Below are positions 11,487-23,011 of a stretch of 64,000 nt of DNA, piece by piece. The first letter of the stretch is position 1. Each line of letters opens with the position of its first letter. Below the pieces are notes generated by a model. It searched no databases and was not told the DNA's origin. It was given only the letters and a program-made list of their open reading frames with translations. The DNA is from Pseudopyrenochaeta lycopersici (Eukaryota; Ascomycota; Dothideomycetes; Pleosporales; Pseudopyrenochaetaceae). The stretch is taken from assembly GCA_003313425.1 (NCBI GenBank), contig NHZP01000009.1, positions 930,001-994,000 of the forward strand, read 5' to 3'. A program made the position numbers and the translations under genes.

Positions 11487-14400
11487 ATGGCACCGCATAA
11501 GACACCGCGCAACAAAAAACACCAGCAGAATGTTTCCATCCCAAACCGGAACGATGGCATCGGGGCAACGAGCCCAGTCCAGGAGATGCAGTCTGGGCGC
11601 CCTCCAATCGTGTCACAGCCCTCGGAAACCTACGAGAAGGCACAGGAAGACGAACGCGAAGTCCTGAAGGCCGTTTTCATGGAAGACTATGAAGAATCTG
11701 AAGCTACAGGAGCATGGAGTGTATGTTCTCGTAGAGAGTTATTTGTTGAAAATAGACATTTGGCTCTTGTAGCGATGACTCAAATCAGACTCAGGGTAGG
11801 CGCTGACATTGTATTAGAAAACCACCGACCGTGTATTGCGCCTGAAGTTAAGGTCATTCTCCAATGATGATATTTCAGTTACGCTGTGTGCTAAAATCAG
11901 CGCTACTTATCCTAAATCGCTGCCTGCACTTACCTTAGAAGACGGGAGCAAACTGAGGAACAGTACACGAAACAAGATCAAAGAGCTGCTTAAGACTCGA
12001 CCAAAGGAATTAGTCGGGGAAGTCATGATCCACGAGATAGCAACAGCTGTTCAGGATGCTCTTGAAGACGAAGTGGCTGTGCGCGAAAACGACGGCACGT
12101 TTGAGAATCTTGATGCCGAAAGAGCTGTACAGGAAGCCGAAGCAGTTGAGGTCGCCAAGCAGCAAGAAGAAGACCTTCAGAAAAGGCGAGACGAGGAGAA
12201 AGCTGAAGAAGAACGCGTCTTACAACAGATGGTTAGGGACGAGATGCGGCGTAAAGATTTGATGGCGAAGCGTAAGAATAGAGCGTCGGGCATCACTCCA
12301 ACCTCATATTTTCCTACTGAGGCCAGCATCAATTACGTCTCGTTCGATCGAGCAGTTATACTACAGCATGAGGACACAATGATAGACTGCAGTGCAGTAG
12401 ACGGTCTACTTCCCTATCGCATTGGGCCAGTTACCGAAGAACTACTAGTAAAGCCTGTTGGTAGTGCTACTACGGTAATGCTAGTTCTAAAACGCGCCCG
12501 TATAGGTGGGGGTAATTCTGCTGGTGGCCCTCTATTGAAGAAAGCAATTATGGAATTTGAAGAGGAGATGGAAGAAATCAAGAAAATACGGCAAACCGCA
12601 ATCATGACTGTTCTCGATTTCAAGATCGAGCATCTGCCCGACTCTGGCTGGGAAATCAATATCTTAATGGAGCATGCTAACAAAGGCTCGCTGGGCGAAA
12701 AGCTCGATGATGATGGTCACATTGCGGTCCCAAAAGTACGCTCGTGGACTATCGAACTCCTGGAAGCACTAGACTTTTATCATCGGAACGGCGTTGTTCA
12801 CAAACGAATACATCCCCACAATATCCTCCTGAAAAAATCATTGAGTGGAAGCCTTTCAGTAAATCTGGCGGATGCTGGCTTCCAGGAGAGTCTCCACCAT
12901 ATGAAGAATCTTTGTAGAGGCGAGCAAGCTCCAACAACCTCGAGATCGGCTTTCTGGGTTGCTGCTGAGCTTGCACAAGACACCCGTCGAACACGGAAAA
13001 CAGACGTCTGGGATTTGGGGGTTGTATTTCTCCAAATGCTCTTCGGACTCGAAGCTCCCCAAAAGTACAATTCTCCAAAGGATCTGTCAGACACACTTGG
13101 TTGTTCTGAACCACTTCAGGAGATTTTACGGAAATTCTTCAAGCCCGACCCCAAGAAACGACCTTCCGCTTTTGACGTTATCCCATGCGAATTTCTTCGC
13201 GATGATGTGCCTGTTCTTGAACAGCCTCCCACACCAATGCGATCTAGGCATTCTTCAACGTCATTGGGTCATTATAAGCTTCGTCGCGAGTCTTCAACCG
13301 GAATTGGAGGATCTTACTCGCGATATGCAACGGACTGGGTTGAACAAGGTCGACTAGGCAAAGGTGGTTACGGCGAGGTTGTAAAAGCGCGCAATAAGGT
13401 AGATGGTCGCATTTACGCCATTAAAAAGATCAAGCAAAAGTCAGCTTCAGCACTCACTGAAGTCCTTTCTGAGGTCATGCTCCTATCACGGCTCAATCAT
13501 AGTTGTGTAGTACGCTATTATACAGCTTGGCCAGAAGAGGATATACCAGGTTTTTCCGAAGCGGAAGAAGATGAATCTACGACCTTTGATGGGGACGATT
13601 CTGAGTCTGGGACTGATATTTCCCAAGAAGCAATTGGTGATGTCGGGTTCAGTAGGAGCACTGGAGGCTTGGACTTCATCAGCTCGAGTGGCTATCCAAA
13701 GATCGAATTTGGTTCCGACGCTGGATCAGAGGACGATGATGGTGCCATTGTATTCGGCTCTGACTCTGGTAAGTAATATTGTGATCATTCTCTAGCAGTC
13801 AATTGCCATTGGCTGACTTTGATCTAGAGGACGAGACAGGGACTGCAAGTGTTGGGCCTCGTTCACCCATGGTAAAGAAGCGTACTTTCTCCAATTCCGC
13901 ACCCGCTCGATCTTCACGATCCATCCTGTATATTCAGATGGAATTTTGTGAAAAGCAGACCCTCCGTGATCTTATTCGCAAGGATCTATTCGATGACCAA
14001 GATGAGTATTGGAGGCTGTTCCGACAGATCTTGGAAGGCTTGGCTCACATCCATGGGCATGGCATTATACATCGCGATCTCAAACCGGACAACATTTTCA
14101 TCGACGTGGCTAAGATCCCAAAGATCGGTGATTTTGGACTGGCCACTAGTGGCCAGTATCAGAGACCGGATAAGAAGATATCTGCTGGCATTCAGGATGG
14201 GGACATGACGCGAAGCGTCGGTACTGCCCTTTATGTTGCCCCAGAACTGAGCTCCAGTGTCACAGGTAACTACAACGATAAAGTAGACATGTACTCAATG
14301 GGTATTATCTTCTTCGAAATGTGCTTTCCTCTGAGGACGGCCATGGAGCGAGACAAAGTTATTCGCGCCTTGCGCGAACGGAAACATGACCTTCCGCCGG

Positions 14401-16502
14401 ACTTTGAGAGACCCGAAAAATCCCTCCAAGGAAGTATCATTAGGTTTCTTATCAGCCACCGACCCTCTGAACGCCCCAGCTGCACAGAGCTTTTGCGAAG
14501 TGGAAAGGTACCTGTGCAGATCGAGGACGAGGCCGTCAAGGAAGCCCTTAAAGCCCTCTCTGATCGTGACTCTCCACACTATGCCAAGATGATGGCTGCG
14601 CTGTTCTCTCAAAAACCGGAAACGCAAGCAAAGGATTATGCATGGGACATGGGCAGTATGACTCAAACTATCAAGGCCAACGATGTGCTACTGCAGAACC
14701 TCGTCAAAGATCGATTAGCGATGGTCTTTCGAAGCCATGGTGCGGTCGAGGTTCAGCGCCAACTACTCCTCCCGTGGTCGGATCATTACGCGAATAACAA
14801 CGTGGTGAAGCTTTTCGACCCTTCTGGAACACTTGTGCAGCTGCCTTATGATCTGACATTGCCCTACGCCCGTAGCATCGGCCGAGGTGCCCCATTCCTG
14901 GAGAAAACGTTCACTATCGGCTATGTGTATCGTGACAATTACGGAGGAGCACCACGCAGCAACGGCGAAGCCGATTTTGACATTCTTTCATACGACACGC
15001 TCGACCTTGCGCTCAAAGAAGCCGAAGTAATGAAGGTTGTTGACGAAATAATAGATGAGTTCCCTTCATTTGGATCAACTCCGATGTGCTTTCATCTGAA
15101 TCATGCAGATTTGTTGGATATCGTCATGGAGTTCTGTAGAATAAGTGCGTCACAGCGATCGGCTGTGAAGGCCGTCTTGAGTAAACTCAACATCTTGAAG
15201 AACAACTGGCAGGCTATCCGCAATGAGTTACGTTCTTCAGAAATCGGCATCTCATCAACATCATTGGACGACCTGGCATGTTTCGATTGGAGGGATACTC
15301 CCGAGAAGGCTTTTTCGAAACTGCGACGCATATTTGAGAGTACCAAATACCTCGACCGTACGCACGCAATCTTCGCACATCTTAATTCTGTCGTAAAGTA
15401 CATGAAGTTATGGAACATCAAGCGGAAAGTGTACATCAGCGTCTTGAGTAGCTTCAACGAGAAGTTTTATTCTGGCGGAATTCTCTTCCAGTGTTTATTC
15501 GATACCAAGCAGCGCGAGGTGCTCGCAGCGGGTGGACGATACGACAAGTTGATTGAAGAGCATAGACCAAGGGGATCAGGTCATGCGCGTCCTACTGCGG
15601 GATACCATGCTGTCGGCGTCAATCTCGGATGGGATAGGTTGGTCAACTCAATGAACCGATACCTCAAAAAACCGGAGAGGTCAACTTTCTTAAAAAAACA
15701 TGCGGAAGAGGATACCCCATCAGTGTCCTGGATGCCTCGCCGCTGTGATTGCCTAGTGGCCAGTTTCGATTCTAACGTGCTCCGCTCTGTTGGTATCAAG
15801 ATGGTATCCGAATTGATCTCCCATGGTTACACTGCAGAATTAGCTGTCGACGCTCACTCAATTGAAGATATCCTTCGCCACTATCGGGACGACAGACATA
15901 GCTGGGTGATTGTGATCAAACATGGAGTCGCACCAGACAAGCCGGAACTAAAAGTCAAATCTATTGCCAAGAAAGAAGACACAGACCTGCGCACTGGAGA
16001 TTTACTTAACTATCTGCGTAACGAATTACGAGATCGAGAAGGTCGTGAGGGCAGCGCAGCTCAACGCCTCATACGAGCTGCACCTGCCCCTTCCACACCT
16101 TCATCAACAGTGGCAAAGTCAAACGTTGATGTCCTCATCGCACAACACCGTTCCAAGAAAAGTAATAAATGGTCTATTGTCGAAGCAGCACAAGCACGTT
16201 CCACGGAACTTCTTTCTGTCTTTCAGTCCGCTCCCATTGCAGCCATCGAATCCAAAGAGGAAATTATGGCCCTCATCAAAGAGACACGGCTCAGTGATCC
16301 AGACTCTTGGCGTCATGCGATCCAGAAGACACCTATAGCCGAACGGAAATATTTGCAGGATTTGCACGATCTATTACTCAAGTATAAGGCGAAATGGGAG
16401 GCAACGAAAAATGAGGAAGGCAGGGGAAGTGGTGACGTTGGTAAGGCTTTTGTGTACAATTTCAGGACTGGGGGATGTTTACTTTATGATCTGGAGAGTT
16501 GA
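11487..16502 (+). CDS. gcn2: eIF2alpha kinase Gcn2 (general amino-acid control)
   Basis: Three exons, 11487-11720, 11818-13768 and 13828-16502, encode 1619 residues, the usual length. The order of domains is complete. RWD (about 45-150) contacts Gcn1; a charged linker follows. A pseudokinase (about 250-540) has degraded catalytic motifs, HKRIHPHN in place of HRDLKPxN and DAG in place of DFG. The protein kinase (about 580-950) has GKGGYGEV, the AIKKIK lysine, HRDLKPDN, DFGLA and the usual long acidic insert. A histidyl-tRNA synthetase-like domain (about 1000-1435) senses uncharged tRNA, and a C-terminal dimerisation/ribosome-binding domain ends the protein. It phosphorylates eIF2alpha under amino-acid starvation. 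Introns are 97 and 59 nt; the first interrupts the RWD domain. Identification certain. Confidence 0.97.
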
Positions 16503-16853
16503 TGAGAGATGCTCACTAATGTGATTCCTGTGACAAAACGTCATTGCTAGAATACTATGTAGCAAATTCAAAGGCTGTAGGCGAAATCTTGTTCTCTGAC
16601 AAAAGTTCATGAAGTATAGTGTCGAAGAGCGGGGTAGAACGCAACCGGTCAAGCCATGTCAACTTTCCGGTGAACACAGGTCCCGAATGTACAGACGATC
16701 TGGCAGAGCCCAGGGCCTTTCTTTCTTCACAACAACGTAACACCATAGCTCAGCAAGCTCAGCCTTTTCATTCGTTTGCTTTCGGGAGCAAAATGCGATA
16801 TCGTGACTGCCTGTGCAGCCCGTCGGGAGACATAATCCTCGTTGCCGATCACA
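16503..16853. other. Intergenic region gcn2 / NLR gene
   Basis: 351 bp in tandem orientation. It should contain the gcn2 3' end and the NLR promoter. A 107-codon frame at 16619-16942 has no recognisable features. An extra upstream exon of the NLR gene cannot be excluded here. Confidence 0.45.
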
Positions 16854-19800
16854 ATGCCCCGATCCAAAGGCGGCAATCCAACTCATTCGCAGGGTCCACT
16901 ACGCCTGCTTTCTCGCGACAAACACCTCGAGACCTTGTATGAGACAAGTTCCGCGTCTGCAGTAGTACTGATAAGAAAGGCATTGACGCAAGCCAGATTT
17001 GTAGCAGTGGCCGGCATTGGCACCAAGCGGACAAGTGAGTGGATTGACAAGGCTGGCAATCTGTGGCTGGCCCGGATCCAGGCTCCTGGTATTGGTTTGT
17101 TCTCATACGAGCATGGCATCAATCATTCAGATACCGATCTATGGCAGAGCCTTCTCGATCATGGACAACATCTCTTGATGTCTACTAAAGCCCTCGTTGA
17201 GAAACAGCATGTAGTGGACCCACGCTTTCGTCGTTTCCATATTGGCTTACGTCTTCTCAGCTTCGGCTTTGCCCCATCCTCCTGGTCGGTCACAGTCTTG
17301 GTGGTTTCATTGTTAAAGAGGTAATCATTTAGCGTCAGCTTCACTCTGAAGCTGATGTATCTGCTGACATAATTCAGACACTCCGACTAGCTTACGAGCG
17401 TACAGAACAGCAATACAATTTCTTTAAGAAGTCTTTGGCAGGTGCCATCCTTTTGGGCACCCCTCACTCAATTTCTGAGGTCGAAGGAAAATGGCAGAAT
17501 GTTGCGCTCTTGCCTCAGTTGGCAGGTCTAGGATTTAAAGCACAATCTCTGGGGCAAGACAACATCAGGAAACTAGCTCAGAGCTCATTGGCATTCGACC
17601 AAGGCGAAGTGGTGTGCCCAATACTAACTGTTTGCGAAACTCGCGAAACTCGATTGAAGCATCTGTTTACCTCAAAGAGAATTAAGGTACGTATCAAATG
17701 ATTAACCTTATTGATATGATTGAATTTTAATAATGAAACAGCTCGTGGAGAAGAATTTTGCATGTACCGGGAGCAGGGAAGAATATGTCATCGAGGTGGA
17801 TTCAGATCACAGGGATCTTTGTACTGTTGCTAATGAGACGAAAGTGCAAAGTTTCATAGCAGCTGCACTCGAGGATGCACGTTTGCGTATATCAAGTGGC
17901 TCACCACAATGTAAGCATCTAGTATCTACTTCACAGACTATCCAAGTCACGTTCACTAATACTTCGGCAAACCAAGCTGGCGCCGAGGAAGACGAACTTG
18001 ATGAGCACGCGTATGATATCATAGAGTTCAGCTCCACTCCTCAAACTTCACCCGAAACTGTCTCAGCTATCGCTGGATATTCAGGCCTCGGGTTTGAGTT
18101 TATACCAGTGATATCCAGTCTAAAGCTCGATGGTGTAAAACTACCGTGTTATTCTATCCCAGTCTCACGAAACAAAGACTTTTATGGGCGACAAAACATT
18201 CTCGACAAGTTAGATCAATATTTCCTTGCCCCGGACGCATCATTTAGAGACGGTGAAAATTCTTCCAGAAGTTTTGCGCTTTGTGGTCCAGGTGGCATGG
18301 GTAAGACGCAGATTGCAACAGAATACGTTCACCGTTGCAAAGCATCCAATGCTTTTGATGCTATTTTCTGGATCTATGCGGATAAACTATCCAAGGTATC
18401 CGATGGCATTGCGCAGATCGCTATAAGCCTGGGTCTTGTACCGGCCGATTCAAGCGAGGCTTTGGATCTGGTTCTCACAACAAATCTGAGCAAAGAGTGG
18501 CTCTCTAATCCGGCGAGATTCTCCACCGCAGCGGATGAGCAACAGAAGAGGCAGCCAACATGGCTCTTGATTTTAGATAACGCCAACGATGTCCAAGTCC
18601 TCGAGCATTTTTGGCCGATTCGAGGACCTGGCTGCCTTCTTGTCACAAGTCGAGACCCTTTGGCAAAAGACCCCTATGTTCTTGCTGATGCAGGCCTTGA
18701 TGTTGAATCGTTCAGCCCAGAAGAGTCCGGTGAAATGCTTGAGCGACTGACTAAGCGTAGAGGCAACGGGCACGCCATTGGCGATAGGCTTGGAGGCCTG
18801 CCACTTGCGATAGCACAGATGGCCAGCATTATTATCCGAAACCATATGAGTTTCCAAGACGTTCTAGACACTTGGGACGAAAAAAAAGAGCATCCAGAAT
18901 TCTCTATGTATGATGACAAGCTTGGCCGATCCGACGGATACAACAAGAATCTATCGACAGCATGGGCAATAGACAGTCTTCAACATGGCAAACAGCTCTT
19001 GGAGGTCATTTCTTTCTTTGATCCAGACAGCATACAAGAAGTTATCCTAAAACAATTTCCAGCAGTTGCACTAAGGCAGTATCCCACCACTCATAGTGCT
19101 TACCTCAAAGCTAGGAAAGAACTTCTCCAAACGTCGCTTGTGGTGAAAGATCAGACGGAGAGAAAGCTTTCTGTTCATAGAATGGTGCAAGATGTTACGC
19201 GTTCTAGGATGAATAGAGAGCAATATCAGAAGGTATTTGAAGCCGCACTACGCCTACTTGCCCGGACCTGGCCATACGCAGCGTTTGGGTGGCGGCACAG
19301 CGTCGCCCGTTGGCGAAAGTGTGAGGAACTTTTCCCTCATGTTTTGAGTCTGAATAGTTACGGATCTCACCTTATGGAAGTTATCGACAATGCTAATAGT
19401 AAGATCGAATATTGCAAACTCATGAACGATGCGGGATGGTAAGTTAGATCCTAACACATGATTGCACGATCACATGAACTGTTTAGGTATTACCACGAAA
19501 CGGGACACTTTGTCGAATCCCAAGCTCTTATAGGGCATGCTCAATATGTCACGGAAGCGACGCAGTCAGCCCTATCACGGGTCCAGAAAAAGACAGAAAA
19601 GGAAAGGAATTTGGAGAAACAACTCGTTGCTCTAATGGCCGAAACACACCACAATTTGGGCTGTGTCGGCACTGAAAGTAACCAACCCGAGTTTTCGCTC
19701 CTACACTTCAGCAAGTTCAACGAAATGATGATTGCTGAAATCGACGAGCAAATGCAAAAATCTGACAAGCGACTGGCTATATCTTGGAATGAACTTGGAA

Positions 19801-20588
19801 ATGCGTTCATGATGAATAAGATGTGGCTGGACGGTGAACGTTGCTACAAGGAATGTCTTCAAGTAGCGAAGCAGATGTCAAACTTTGCGCCCACAGAGTT
19901 CTCATTTCCATATGTCAACCTTGGTTTAGCATACTGGTTGACTGCGAGACTTGACGAGGCAAAGCTAACGCTAGAAGAAGGGTTGCAGTACAGAAGTGCC
20001 GCATTTGGGCGTGATGATAGCCAGTCCTTCATGTCAGTTGGGTTCTCAAATAATTACTCCGCTATGTACTTACCTGTAGGTACTAATTCTCGAGTAGAAC
20101 CGGTCGCTTCTTGTATGCACTTGGTAACGTATTTGCCTCGCATGGCGACTTGAATGAAAGTTTTAGCTACCACGAACGGGCGCTTCGACAGTTTCTCTCG
20201 ACCATTGGCAAAAATCATCACCATACAGGCGATATTCATATAAAAGTTGGAGAGCATCATCTCCGACTAGGCCATCTGGAAGAAGCAGCGTAAGTCCATT
20301 ATCCCAACGTCATGCCTCGCGAACAGCGGACAAATGATAACTTACAGCGTACATTTCGATGAGGCCTTAAGGATATTCAAAGGGCGAGCAATATTTCGAC
20401 CAGAGTATGCACGTGCAACTTTTTGGAAAAGCAGACTATTTGAGGCCAGTGGTCATATGGAAGAAGCCCGTAGCCTGCAGGGCGAAAGCGTGCAAATGTA
20501 CTTTGACATCACTCATGGGGCAGTGCAAGGCATCACTAGTCCTTCACCAGCAGATTTTGATAGCATAGTGGCCTTTTGGTCCCGTTAG
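16854..20588 (+). CDS. NOD-like receptor (STAND): lipase-like + NB-ARC + TPR
   Basis: Seven exons (16854-17210, 17261-17320, 17378-17686, 17742-19438, 19487-20032, 20098-20289, 20348-20588) give 1133 residues with every junction in frame. Residues about 50-290 form an alpha/beta-hydrolase domain of the kind found at the N-terminus of many fungal NLRs. Its nucleophile elbow GHSLGG puts the serine at about 131, and a DHRD segment near the end could supply the His. The NB-ARC ATPase follows (about 395-650): Walker A GPGGMGKT at 424, Walker B LLILDNAND, then CLLVTSRDP and GGLPLAIAQMA. The C-terminal third carries TPR-like helical pairs (WNELGNAFMMNKMW, YALGNVFASHGDLNES, LRLGHLEEA). Such proteins act in fungal non-self recognition and programmed cell death; the ligand here is unknown. 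Weak points are the exact start and the GTAGTG and GTCAGT donors. Confidence 0.84.
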
Positions 20589-20854
20589 TTGCAAATAGCG
20601 CGTAAATAAAGCCAATACCATCGCCCTATTCTGCTATTGCCGTGTGCCACCGGATTCATGCACTCATTGAGCTCTTGGCTACCGCCAGGCGAAACCCTAA
20701 ATGGGCGCAGCCCTTTGCCTTCTGCCTTGTTCAACCCGCCTCACTTTGGGTTCCTGTAGGTCCATGATGACCGGAAGAACCTTAAATACGGCACAGCCTG
20801 TAATATTCAGCACTTTTGGGAGCCTTTTTTGCCAATACTATGATTCTTTAACCC

Positions 20855-22552
20855 ATGGCATGCCTTGCACCAGCTTCTACCCGCGACCAGAGGCCCGCGT
20901 CGATCCTATCCGACTCTGCAAAGCAATGTGAGACACTTCCTTGCAATCTTCTCCTGTTGAAACAAAGCTCACTAGCCTACAGGGGCTCCAGAACAGTACA
21001 CCGCGTCAATATCGGCTTTCGCGAAACAGCGAAACACCTCGTTATACGCTGGTGTTCACTTTACGAAACTTGCTCACATCCTTCGTAAACCCTTCGATAC
21101 CCACGCAAAGCGAAAATCTACGTATAACTACAGCCCCTCGTCAGAATTTGCGACGCTCTACAAATATTATCTTGACGAGCCCGGCGAATATCATACGCTC
21201 GCATCTCCTCTTGACCTCATTCAACATGCAGATTCAGAAACAAGCAATATTCTCTTCCTGCGTGGACAGCCTTGCCCACAATGGCTTGTTTATGCTGGGA
21301 CCTCATTTCATCTTGACCCCGAGTATTTCTTACGTCATCTGAATTTTCTCTCCAAATTATCAAGTAAAAGGTATTTCGCCCAGCCTTCACTTAAGTCAAC
21401 TTCACGAAACATCATACAACTGAATTACATGACTATCGGCGAGTGTTCAACCCGGCTCGGTGATATCGGTCAATCAGAACTAGATGACCTGCGGGAGTCC
21501 TCTATGAGAAAAATGGCAGAATACTTCAATGATCTAGGGAAGAGAGTTGGCCGAAACGCAGCTAGTTCCGAATCTATTGTTCGCGCCTATCATGTCCTTG
21601 ATAAGAGCCATTTCGCGATAGAGCAGCAGGCATCCATAAGCCTAGGTATCACAGAGAAAGGCTGGACTGGTAAGTTAAGCTAATTCTCATTTGCTGAGTC
21701 TTGCCAACAGAACCAGCCGTTGTCTGGCTTGATACAGGACGGCCCTTGACACCTGATTCATCAGGGCCATGGTCAGAAACACTACGCAGCAACCAGCGCT
21801 CGTGCCGGGAGACATTCTTGCCTTGGGTACGGTCGCATCCTTTTGCTTCTTTACATGCTGCGAGCATGTCCATAACGCATGAGCGTCGCCCGGCGAAAGA
21901 GGTGGAACAATCAGCGTCGCTCATACACCTCGACTATGGAAGAACATTAGACCATCATGTCATGGCCCAAGATCCCTTCTATGCGTTACAGGAGATTTTC
22001 ATGAGCTGCGCGCACTCGGAAGTTCAATTTTTAAATACAATCGAGTCTAAAATAAGTGAAGATATGGCGAGAGAATTTATGCCGGACCACAGCATTACTC
22101 CAACGAATATGATATACTTTAAAGGGCTGCTGGATAAGCACGCGGAATCTTTGCGACGAACCATTCAGGAACTCAACGCACGGGATGATTCGGGCTGGCC
22201 GCGCCCACTGGATCAGGGGTTAAGGGACAAAACCACTGCAATCGCTCAAACGCTCGTTAAAGATTACGAAACGTTGTTGAGCCGAACAGAAACACTTTCC
22301 AACCTCTGCAAAGGGCGACTTCAAATCCTTCTTAGTAGGGCCGGTATTGTAGAGTCAAACAAAGCCATCGAGCAAGCCAAAGTAATTACAAAGTTAAGCC
22401 GGCTCGCGTTTGTGTTCATCCCATTGAGTTTTGTATCGTCCTTCTTTGGCATGAACCTAAAGCCCTTTGTCGAGCGTCCAGCCTATAATCTCTGGCTGTT
22501 CTTTGCCGTTTCAACACCGCTGGTAGCTGTCTTACTTGTGTCAATGACATAG
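20855..22552 (+). CDS. CorA-like (2-TM-GxN family) membrane protein
   Basis: Three exons, 20855-20927, 20983-21669 and 21711-22552, encode 533 residues. The last 60 residues contain two hydrophobic segments; the first ends in the GMN signature (about 500) of CorA-type Mg2+ channels. A long helical region precedes them (about 370-480), as in the CorA cytoplasmic funnel. The N-terminal 350 residues resemble the domain of fungal CorA-like proteins that carries an LRG-P-P-WL-Y segment, seen here as FLRGQPCPQWLVY. The chain stops only a few residues after the second membrane segment. It lies 266 bp after the NLR gene on the same strand. Ion transport is not shown, and the first exon is the least certain part. 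No other known family fits better. Confidence 0.75.
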
Positions 22553-23011
22553 AGCCTAGAACAAATTGTTGGAGTTTTTACAAAGTGTAGAACTCAGAAA
22601 CCAAGTAAGACGATGGAGATGGGAGATAGTGATTGATCAAAAGATTAGCCGAATGCCTCGTTGTCTCTAGCCTGCAGGAACTTTGAGTTCCAAGCCATTA
22701 CTCAAATAATCCTACGAATGTCTTGGAATCAATTGAATACGTCGATTTATACTTCTAGAATATACAAATTTTAGTTAGTATAGTGCGCACGAAAAATCAC
22801 TGTGAGAGCATCGTGTACAATCTATTAATGTTTAACCTGCTAACGCCTGAACCCCCGTTTCCAATACCTGCCCTAGATAAGCAGAACATTATAACTTACT
22901 CATTTATCGTATAGCCTCGCCAAATATTACGTAATTATCTATTACCCAGCCGCTTTTTGCTTGCCAAGGTTATCCTTCATCAGGAGAACCTTAAACAACT
23001 ATTCTGCATTC
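22553..23011. other. Intergenic region between convergent genes
   Basis: 459 bp, visibly A+T-rich, between the 3' ends of the CorA-like and MFS genes. No gene seen. Confidence 0.6.

Noticed and set aside
16619..16942. 107-codon frame as a possible first exon of the NLR gene
   Set aside because: No conserved NLR N-terminal sequence in it and no clear donor joining it in frame to the hydrolase domain; start at 16854 is simpler, though not proven.
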